Positions 57,795-64,000 of a stretch of 64,000 bases of DNA are shown in pieces; the first letter of the stretch is position 1; each line of letters starts with the position of its first letter. The position numbers and the translations under genes are program-made. The stretch spans positions 1 through 64,000 of the forward strand of contig NZ_JAUSVX010000011.1 in NCBI RefSeq assembly GCF_030814995.1. Direction: 5' to 3'. Under the pieces are notes generated by a model that did no database searches, was not told the DNA's origin, and saw nothing but the letters and a program-made list of their open reading frames with translations. This DNA is from Labrys wisconsinensis. GTDB taxonomy: Bacteria > Pseudomonadota > Alphaproteobacteria > Rhizobiales > Labraceae.

Positions 57795-58505
57795 TCACGC
57801 GTGTCCCTGAAGAATATCGACCATGACCACATCCGCGTCCTCGATTGCCGTGATGGTGACGATGTCGATGTCCCTGATGGCGGCGCCGTCATTGGCGTGA
57901 ATTCGGACGCCGTTGACGTCGACGGTCCCGAACGACGGCACGAGGTAGGCGAGCCGCGGTTCGCCGAGCCCGTGCTCGATCGACTCGCCACCCTTCAACC
58001 TGGCGTTCAGCACCCGGGCGCAGGCGCGAATGGGCAGGGCGTCGTGGTCGCCGTCCAAGCCACTCGCGATCGCCACGAAACATCCGGAGCGCTCGGTCGC
58101 GGGACATGGTTGAGCCCCCCAGGCGGGCGAGCCGCCGGACGACGTCGGCGTGATCCAGATCTGGAAGATTCGTGCCGACGCTTGCTCCAGGTTGTATTCG
58201 GCATGTCGGATGCCCGTACCGGCGCTGACGACCTGAACGTTTCCCGCTCCGAGCCTGCCTTCGTTGCCGAGACTGTCTCTGTGGGTGACGATGCCTTCGC
58301 GGACATAGATGATGATCTCGATATCGGCATGCACCTGCAGAGCAAAGCCCGCGTTTGGCGCGATCTCCTCGTCGTTCCAGCCGCGAATGCAGCCCCAGCC
58401 GCTCCGCGATGGATCGTCCTGCGCGGCCGGGGAAAAATGATGCCGGGCTTTGAGCCAGCCCAGGTCCTCGCCCGGGAGCTCGTCGAAGGGCCTGCGTTCG
58501 ATCAT
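57795..58505 (-). CDS. Pirin-family protein
   Basis: A 236-residue bicupin of the short YhhW-like type. The N-terminus MIERRPFDELPGEDLGWLKARHHFS and core IEIIIYVREGIVTHRDSLGN...GIRHAEYN match the family. The first metal-binding element, normally HPHRD, reads QVHAD, so one His ligand is Gln. YhhW-like pirins can be quercetinases. The second cupin is normal for the group. Start: ATG 58505; longer frames run into the upstream gap. It is 30 bases from wrbA, suggesting a link to quinone or aromatic stress. Confidence 0.85.
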   Translation of the reverse strand: MIERRPFDELPGEDLGWLKARHHFSPAAQDDPSRSGWGCIRGWNDEEIAPNAGFALQVHADIEIIIYVREGIVTHRDSLGNEGRLGAGNVQVVSAGTGIRHAEYNLEQASARIFQIWITPTSSGGSPAWGAQPCPATERSGCFVAIASGLDGDHDALPIRACARVLNARLKGGESIEHGLGEPRLAYLVPSFGTVDVNGVRIHANDGAAIRDIDIVTITAIEDADVVMVDILQGHA

Positions 58506-58636
58506 CGGCACCCTCGGTCGTGGCCAGGAAGGGGCGGGTATCGGCCGGCGGTCGCCTCGAGAAGCGCGAGGTCGCGGGCGATGCTCCATGCGGGACCGCG
58601 TGAGGTCCCGCTGAAGGATATCGCCGATGTTCCCCA

Positions 58637-59104
58637 TCAATGCCTGAGGGCCGCTCCGAGATTCATGAGCACACCGAGCTGCCCCAGAAGAATGGGAACC
58701 GCGACGTAGCAATGAAACGACGTGACCTTGCCATTCTCGATATGGAAGACGTCGCAGCACGGCGCGTGCATCTGCTTTCCCGTCGCAGGAATGGTTCCGG
58801 CCGGCATCACCAGATCGCCCTTATGCGTGCCGTTCAACGACAGCTCCACGATGACGACATTGTCGTGGAAATAGAAGCTGTCGAGTTGCCTGTGCATATC
58901 GGGAAAGGCGGCGGCATAGACGTCGACCGTCACGCCGATGTCGGAGCCATAGTATTTCTTGCCGGCAGCGACATCATAGAAGTAGCCGCCATCTGCAAAA
59001 AGCGAGACGAATTGCTGCGTGTCCTTCGAGTCTGCCTCCGCGAGATGGTACAGCCGGCGGATCAGTTGCTCGTTGCGGTCGTGCTCAGTCGTCTTGACGC
59101 TCAT
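58637..59104 (-). CDS. SnoaL-like (NTF2-fold) protein
   Basis: A 155-residue NTF2-fold protein: EQLIRRLYHLAEADSKDTQQFVSLFADGGYFYDVAAG, YAAAFPDMHRQLDSFYFHDNVVIVELSLNGTH and CCDVFHIENGKVTSFHCYVA. The FPDMH...G.H blocks are typical of SnoaL polyketide cyclases and related ester-cyclase-like proteins. It begins the operon continuing into pirin, wrbA and the esterase, with a conserved block at 59183 in front. The function is unknown. Confidence 0.8.
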   Translation of the reverse strand: MSVKTTEHDRNEQLIRRLYHLAEADSKDTQQFVSLFADGGYFYDVAAGKKYYGSDIGVTVDVYAAAFPDMHRQLDSFYFHDNVVIVELSLNGTHKGDLVMPAGTIPATGKQMHAPCCDVFHIENGKVTSFHCYVAVPILLGQLGVLMNLGAALRH

Positions 59105-59182
59105 CTCGCTGTCCCGCTGAAGTGCTCGCCGGCTTCGGCGAAGGAAAGGCCGGAGCGGGAACAACAGCATTCGGGCCTGGTT

Positions 59183-59220
59183 CTGTCTTTCCCCGGCTTG
59201 CGGATCTTTTTGCCGCTCTT
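59183..59220 (-). promoter_or_regulatory. Conserved regulatory block, copy B (AraC site candidate)
   Basis: On the minus strand this block shares GCAA, GCGG, CAAAA, ATC, GCAAG and GGGAAAGAC in order with 55995-56032, about 30 of 41 aligned positions by eye. It lies about 80-115 bases before the SnoaL-like start and just beyond the AraC gene's stop. It is a good candidate site for that regulator. Confidence 0.6.
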
Positions 59221-59300
59221 GCTGGCCAGTGCCCTCGCGGTCTGGAAGCCGGCGCGACCATCCTGCCGCGAGCACCCACGGAGGCGGCCTCTCCCGCGGG

Positions 59301-60197
59301 CTAGAGTCGACGGCGCTGATACTCCTTGGGCGTCATGCCGGTCGCGCGATGAAACGCTCGCGTGAAGCTCGCCTGCGACGAGAAGTGCGCATTGAGCGCG
59401 ATCTCCGCCAGCGGCAGCTTGCCCGCGGCCAACTCCGCCATCGCATTCTCCAGCCGCATGCGGCTGATATAGCGATACGGCGGGACGCCCATGGCGAGCG
59501 TGAACTTCCGCGCAAAGTGGAACGTGCTATAATCCGCAACTCCCGCGAGATTCACGAGCGTTATGTCGTCGTCGATATTTGCCGAGATATAGTCGAGAAC
59601 GCGGCGAAGCCGGCCCTGGTCGAGGTTGTGCGCGGACGATTCGGTGGATGCGCATGCCCCGCTGTCGCAATGCTTTCGAAGAAGCCTGGCCGCGAGCATC
59701 AGAGCGGCAGTTTCGACGTAGACGCGACTTGCGGCCGTCCCGACCGTGAGCTCGGAGAGGATTGAACGTCCGATCTGATCAATGACATCGTCGTCGATGC
59801 CGACGGCATGACGGATCGAATGGGCCGGTGCGGCCGGAAGGTTGAAATCGTCGTTCAACCGATCGAACAGCGTTGTCGGCAGGTACAGATGCAGTGTCTG
59901 GGGAATTGGCGCGGTTATGACGATCTCCTTGCCGACCCCGGCTGGGCTCAACCAGATCGCGCCGGTTCTCGGCATCGCCTCCTGGCAGAATCCGGCGCCG
60001 GTTCGCCTGACGAGACTGTCTTCGTTGCCGGCGACAACCAGGCAGATCTCCACATGCTGGGGAACGATCGCCGGAGCTTCGGCTACCCCATGCGCTCGCA
60101 GCTCCACCGATATCGTCGACCAGCCAAGCCCGGCGGACGAGGCCAGCAATGCCGACGTCGGAGGATATTTTCTGACGCCGTGTGTCTGCAGCTCCAT
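59301..60197 (-). CDS. AraC-family transcriptional regulator
   Basis: A 298-residue regulator. The N-terminal sensing domain (about 1-180) is followed by the AraC DNA-binding domain (about 200-298): ISANIDDDITLVNLAGVADYSTFHFARKF, then ELAAGKLPLAEIALNAHFSSQASFTRAFHRATGMTP. The ATG at 60197 has GGAGG five bases upstream; the ATG at 60221 lacks one. It is divergent from a LysR gene and precedes two minus-strand operons with matching upstream blocks, which it probably activates. Confidence 0.92.
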   Translation of the reverse strand: MELQTHGVRKYPPTSALLASSAGLGWSTISVELRAHGVAEAPAIVPQHVEICLVVAGNEDSLVRRTGAGFCQEAMPRTGAIWLSPAGVGKEIVITAPIPQTLHLYLPTTLFDRLNDDFNLPAAPAHSIRHAVGIDDDVIDQIGRSILSELTVGTAASRVYVETAALMLAARLLRKHCDSGACASTESSAHNLDQGRLRRVLDYISANIDDDITLVNLAGVADYSTFHFARKFTLAMGVPPYRYISRMRLENAMAELAAGKLPLAEIALNAHFSSQASFTRAFHRATGMTPKEYQRRRL

Positions 60198-60343
60198 CGA
60201 ATCCTCCGAGGCGGCTTGCATCCATGGCGGATCGCGTTCCCGCAGCTGTCGCGCGGTGCAGCGATCCCGCCGTGGAATCTATGGACAGCCGATGAACTTA
60301 GAAATAGAAACTATGGAAATCCGAGGTTTCGAAATTTGTAATC

Positions 60344-61258
60344 ATGGCCAGGCTGCCGGACCTTGAGGGGCTCGCCATCTTCGCGAAGGTCGCGGAGTGC
60401 CGCTCCTTCGCCGAGGCTGCCGCGGAGCTGCGGCTTGCGAAAGCAACCGTGTCGAAGGCGGTCGGCAGGATCGAGGCACGGCTCGGCGCGCGGCTGATCA
60501 TCCGCACGGCCCGCCGCTTCGAGCTGACGGATGCCGGACGGCAGCTGGTGGGGCGCGCGGCCCACATCCTTGCCGAAGGGGAGGCTGCCGAGGATGCGAC
60601 CCGGGCCCAGGCCCGATCGCCACGGGGATTGGTGCGTCTGGCGGCGCCCATGTCCTTCGGCACGATGCAGGTGGCCCCGCTGCTGCCGGACTTTCTTGCC
60701 GCCTTCCCCGAAATATCGATCGATCTGCATTTGAGCGACGCGACGACCGATGTGATCGGCGAAGGGTTCGACGCTGCGATCCGCATCGCCGTCCAGCCCG
60801 GAGCCTCGCTCGCCGCGCAGCGGCTGTGCGAGATGCCGCGCTATCTCGTCGGCTCGCCCGCCTACCTCGACAGGCATGGAAGACCCAGGCACCCGCTCCA
60901 CCTCACGGAGCACCGCTGCATCGGCTACAGCTACACCACGAACACGGAGGCCTGGCGCTTCACCAGGGGCAGCAAATCCGCCAGCGTGCGGCCTTCGGGC
61001 CCGCTTCGCGTGAACAATGGCGATGCGATGATGCCGGCGCTGATCGCGGGCACCGGCCTCGGCATATTGCCGGAATTCTTCCTGCGCGAGGCGATCGAAT
61101 CCCATCGGCTCGAGCGCCTGTTGCCCGACTGGTCGATTCCGCTCGGCGCCGTCTACTGGGTGACGCCGCCCGAGGGGCCGTTGCCCAAGCGCGTCGAAGT
61201 CCTCGGCAGCTATCTGATCGAGAAGCTGGCCCAACAACGGCCAGCATCCGCTTCATGA
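60344..61258 (+). CDS. LysR-family transcriptional regulator
   Basis: A 304-residue LysR protein with the HTH at the N-terminus: LEGLAIFAKVAECRSFAEAAAELRLAKATVSKAVGRIEARLGARL. RTARRFELTDAGRQ completes the wing. The effector domain starts near RLAAPMSFGTMQVAPLLPDFL. This form, with an SKAVGRIE helix, belongs to the large DhcR/PecT-like group that often controls an adjacent SDR or transporter gene. Here an SDR gene begins 216 bases downstream on the same strand. The target is not visible from sequence. Confidence 0.9.
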   Translation: MARLPDLEGLAIFAKVAECRSFAEAAAELRLAKATVSKAVGRIEARLGARLIIRTARRFELTDAGRQLVGRAAHILAEGEAAEDATRAQARSPRGLVRLAAPMSFGTMQVAPLLPDFLAAFPEISIDLHLSDATTDVIGEGFDAAIRIAVQPGASLAAQRLCEMPRYLVGSPAYLDRHGRPRHPLHLTEHRCIGYSYTTNTEAWRFTRGSKSASVRPSGPLRVNNGDAMMPALIAGTGLGILPEFFLREAIESHRLERLLPDWSIPLGAVYWVTPPEGPLPKRVEVLGSYLIEKLAQQRPASAS

Positions 61259-61474
61259 GCGTTTGCCCTGGAGGCGCATGCTTTGGCATTTCTTCCTCGG
61301 GGCCAGGCCGGCCGGAGCGCGGCGAGCCTCGCCGACGACGCCGAGACCGGACTGTCCGATAAATTTCTCTAATCCATGATCGGCGCTTAAATCTGTCTTA
61401 CGGGCAGTTTAGAAAAAGGCGTTTGCCATTTGCGCCCCTCCCTCCCGAAGTTACGGCGAGAGGAGTGCAGCACG

Positions 61475-62218
61475 ATGGATCTGACGGGAAAGAACGTGGT
61501 CGTCACGGGCGGCGCCAATGGCGTCGGCAAGGCGGTCTGCCTGAGCCTTGCCAAGGCCGGGGCAGCCTGCGCCGTCGTCGACCTCAACGCCGAGGCATCC
61601 TCGATCGCCGTCGCTGACATCGAGGCCGCCGGCGGGCGGGCTGCTGCGATCATCGGCGACATCACCCGCAAGGAGGGCGCGGACGCCCTGTTCGATCAGG
61701 CCGTCGCCGCCTTCGGCCATATCGACGGTCTGGTCAACAGCGCCGGCATCTATCCCCGTTCCCCCCTGCTGGAGATCAGCGACGAGGCCTGGGACAGCAA
61801 TTTCGCCGTCAATCTGCGCGGCCTCTACCACATGAGCGTCGCGGCGGTGCTGCACATGCGCGGGCGGGGCGGCGGGCGCATCGTCAACGTGAGCTCCGTC
61901 GCCGGACTGAAGCCGCACCCGGGGAATGCCCATTATGCCTGCATGAAGGCCGGCGTGATCAGCCTCACCAAGAGCTTCGGCCTCGAGTTCGCCAAGGACA
62001 AGGTGCTGGTCAACGGCATCGCCCCCGGCTGGATCGCCACCGACAAGGCCAAGGAGGCCGGCAACATCTTCCAGCCCTGGGCCCTGGCCGAGATGCCGAT
62101 CGGCCGCGCCGCCGAACCCGCCGAGATCGCGGACCTGATCCTTTTCCTCCTGTCGGACCACAACACCTATCTCGTCGGCGAGACCGTCACGATCTCGGGC
62201 GGGACCTACATTTCCTGA
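61475..62218 (+). CDS. SDR-family oxidoreductase
   Basis: A 247-residue classical SDR with TGGANGVG, Asp in VVDLNAEA (NAD preference), NSAGIY, Ser in VSSVAG, Tyr and Lys in YACMK, and VTISGGTYIS at the end. ATG 61475 follows GAGAGGAG. It lies 110 bases before a branched-chain-type binding-protein gene, so it probably acts on the imported compound. Confidence 0.88.
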   Translation: MDLTGKNVVVTGGANGVGKAVCLSLAKAGAACAVVDLNAEASSIAVADIEAAGGRAAAIIGDITRKEGADALFDQAVAAFGHIDGLVNSAGIYPRSPLLEISDEAWDSNFAVNLRGLYHMSVAAVLHMRGRGGGRIVNVSSVAGLKPHPGNAHYACMKAGVISLTKSFGLEFAKDKVLVNGIAPGWIATDKAKEAGNIFQPWALAEMPIGRAAEPAEIADLILFLLSDHNTYLVGETVTISGGTYIS

Positions 62219-62328
62219 CGCTCCGGGCGGCGGCAGCCGACCATGGACGCCGATGGAGAGAGAGCAGCCGAGCCCACGGCAAAGATGGGCCGGTCATCCA
62301 GAATTCTGCAGAGAATAAGGGGAACACA

Positions 62329-63561
62329 ATGACGATGAAGTCCTGGATTTTGTCTCTCGCGCTGCTCACGCCGGTGTCGAGCGCGGTGTATGCGCAGACG
62401 TCGGGGCCGGTGACGGACCCGATCGGCGTCGTCAAGCTCGCCCCGGGCGAGCCCATCGTGCTGGGCCAGTGGGGTTCGATGTCCGGCCCCGACTCGACCC
62501 AGGGCATCGACGAGCGCCGCGGCATGGAGGTCGCGATCAGCGACGCCGGCAGCCAGATCTCCGGCTTCCCGATCAAGCTCCTCTCCGAGGATGCGCAGTG
62601 CACCGCCGAGGGCGGCCAGCTGGCGGCGTCCAAGCTCGCGGGCACGTCGCAGCTCTTGGTGGCGCTCGGCCCGTCCTGCTCCAGCGGAGCGCGCTCCGGC
62701 GCCCCGATCCTGTGGAAGGCCGGCGTTCCCACCATCGGCATCGGCTCGAGCGCGCCGGCCCTGACCGATCCCGGCCGGCCGGAGGGATTCGCCGGCTTCA
62801 TGCGCGTCGTGCCCAACGACATCGACCAGGCCGCCTTCGCGGCGCACTATGCCGCGGACATCCAGAAATACACGACGGCTGCCACGATCCATGACGGCAG
62901 CCCCTTCACCGAGCAGCTCGTCCGCGCCTTCGAGAAGACCTTCAAGGAGAAGGGCGGCAAGATCGTCGCGGCCGAGGCGATCTCCCCGAGCGATACCGAC
63001 ATGCGGCCGGTGCTCACCCGCATCGGCACCAGCAAGCCCCAGATCGTGTTCATGCCGATCTTCGTCTCCGCGGCCGCCTTCGTCACGCGCCAGGCCAAGG
63101 AGATTCCCGATCTCGCCAAAACCGAGCTCTTCGGCGCCGGCAGCACCTTCAGCCCGGGCATGATCGAAGCCGCGGGAGACTCCGTCGTCGATTTCCGCGT
63201 GCTGGCCGCCGCGGCCAACTCCTACGGCAAAGACTATCCGGAATACCTGAAGAAATATGCGGCCGCCTATGGCGAGGAGCCGACGGGCTCGTTCAGCGCG
63301 CTCGGCCACGATGCGGCGGTGATGGCCATCGCCGCGATCAAGAAGGTGGCGAAGGTCGACGGTGACGGCACCATGTATGTCGGCCGGCAGGCCCTTCGCG
63401 ACGCCTTGCTCGAGACCAAGGACATCAGCGGCCTGAGCGGCCCGATCGCCTGCACCAAGCTGGGCGACTGCGGCTCTCAGGCCTATGCCGTCTGGAAATA
63501 TACCGGCGGCGAGGTCGGCAGCTTCGAGGCGGGCAAGAATCCCGTTCAGATCGCGCCGTGA
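62329..63561 (+). CDS. Branched-chain amino-acid-type ABC substrate-binding protein
   Basis: A 410-residue LivK-type binding protein with a signal peptide of about 21 residues (MKSWILSLALLTPVSSAVYA). The mature protein has PIVLGQWGSMSGPDSTQGIDERRGMEVAI, FPIKLLSEDAQCTAEGGQLAASKL, and ALGPSCSSGARSGAPIL, the ligand-site region. The ATG follows AAGGGGAACACA. Relatives bind amino acids, ureas or aromatic acids. The stop overlaps the permease start (ATGA). Confidence 0.9.
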   Translation: MTMKSWILSLALLTPVSSAVYAQTSGPVTDPIGVVKLAPGEPIVLGQWGSMSGPDSTQGIDERRGMEVAISDAGSQISGFPIKLLSEDAQCTAEGGQLAASKLAGTSQLLVALGPSCSSGARSGAPILWKAGVPTIGIGSSAPALTDPGRPEGFAGFMRVVPNDIDQAAFAAHYAADIQKYTTAATIHDGSPFTEQLVRAFEKTFKEKGGKIVAAEAISPSDTDMRPVLTRIGTSKPQIVFMPIFVSAAAFVTRQAKEIPDLAKTELFGAGSTFSPGMIEAAGDSVVDFRVLAAAANSYGKDYPEYLKKYAAAYGEEPTGSFSALGHDAAVMAIAAIKKVAKVDGDGTMYVGRQALRDALLETKDISGLSGPIACTKLGDCGSQAYAVWKYTGGEVGSFEAGKNPVQIAP

Positions 63562-64000
63562 TGACGAGCGCGATCGCGACGGCCGGCGCATTCCAGGACT
63601 GGATGCGCCGGAAGACCTGGGTCGACCATGCGTTGCTGGCGATCCGGCTCTGTGTTGCCGGCTTCCTGATCAGCGGATGCGTGCTGGGGCTCTCGGCCAA
63701 CCGTTATTCCGCCGAGAACTGGATGTCCTTCGCGGTGTTCGGCCTGATCATCGGCAGCATCTATGCGCTGATCGCGCTCGGCTACACCATGGTCTACGGC
63801 ATCCTGCGCATGATCAACTTCGCCCATGCCGATGTCATGATGGTGGGCTCCTATGCCGGCATGTTCGTGGCGACCACGCTGCAGGCCAAGGGCATGCTCC
63901 AGGAAGGGCCGCTCCTGTTCCTGCCGCTGATCATGGCGGCCGGCATGGCGGCGGGGGCGCTGGTCTCGCTGGGCATCGAGCGCGTCGCCTACCGCCCCTT
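63561..64000 (+). CDS. LivH-type ABC permease, 5' part
   Basis: The frame starts at ATG 63561, coupled to the binding-protein stop, and is still open at the window edge after about 146 codons. An N-terminal extension and a first helix (LLAIRLCVAGFLISGCVLGLS) precede the family hallmark GSIYALIALGYTMVYGILRM and NFAHADVMMVGSYAGM. It is the first permease of the transporter; the LivM, LivG and LivF partners should follow outside the window. Confidence 0.92.
   Translation, partial: MTSAIATAGAFQDWMRRKTWVDHALLAIRLCVAGFLISGCVLGLSANRYSAENWMSFAVFGLIIGSIYALIALGYTMVYGILRMINFAHADVMMVGSYAGMFVATTLQAKGMLQEGPLLFLPLIMAAGMAAGALVSLGIERVAYRP

Overview
The window is high-GC chromosomal DNA from an alphaproteobacterium, most likely a soil or rhizosphere member of the Hyphomicrobiales (Rhizobiales). 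The evidence is the end of an rRNA operon followed by an initiator tRNA, dispersed palindromic repeats of the rhizobial kind, a PhnF-type GntR regulator, hydantoinase-type carboxylase genes, and many solute-binding-protein transporters each paired with its own regulator. The genus cannot be fixed from this sequence; large Labrys-like or Bosea-like genomes would fit.

Layout. 1-250: 3' end of 5S rRNA, tRNA-fMet and a terminator. 335-5724: a DUF4239 membrane protein, a repeat-rich gap, a PmtA-like methyltransferase divergent from a two-component system, and a VapBC pair whose toxin has lost two active-site acids. A fragment of a serine recombinase (5789-5847) marks an old mobile-element scar. 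5848-11973: a LacI-controlled sugar-type ABC transporter without an ATPase, with a zinc-less MDR dehydrogenase and a Hyi-like isomerase. 12158-19399: a PhnF-like GntR regulon (hexapeptide acyltransferase, Ugp-like ABC transporter with ATPase, PHP-family hydrolase) tied together by three copies of one 14-bp palindrome. 19923-35054: a GlxA-type regulator and a 14-kb co-directional operon with a dipeptide-type ABC transporter (fused DppD-DppF ATPase), an MFS carrier, two SDRs, an epimerase, a PuuE-like deacetylase, an atypical ThDP enzyme and an atypical cyclic amidohydrolase.

35151-51863: a ribose-type ABC transporter, a divergent LysR regulator, and a large operon. The operon begins with a hydantoinase/acetone-carboxylase-like enzyme whose second subunit carries a fused AcxC (gamma) zinc domain. 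It continues through SDR, aldehyde dehydrogenase and class II aldolase genes into a full gentisate pathway (3-hydroxybenzoate 6-hydroxylase, gentisate dioxygenase, two candidate maleylpyruvate isomerases, fumarylpyruvate hydrolase). Two identical CATAG-N8-CTATG palindromes lie in front of the regulator/transporter and in front of the catabolic operon, which suggests one regulon for an aromatic compound that reaches 3-hydroxybenzoate or gentisate.

51909-60197: an AraC regulator with two minus-strand operons. One encodes an aldehyde dehydrogenase, a Tat-exported GMC oxidoreductase and an NTF2-like protein. The other encodes an NTF2-like protein, a pirin, a WrbA-like quinone reductase and an HSL-type esterase. 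Their upstream regions share a conserved block of about 38 bp. 60344-64000: a LysR regulator, an SDR and the start of a branched-chain amino-acid-type ABC transporter that runs off the window.

Overall this is an accessory catabolic region: five or six transporter-regulator-enzyme modules, each with recognisable local control sites. The two best candidates for undescribed systems are the PhnF/PHP module without C-P lyase and the fused carboxylase-gentisate module.
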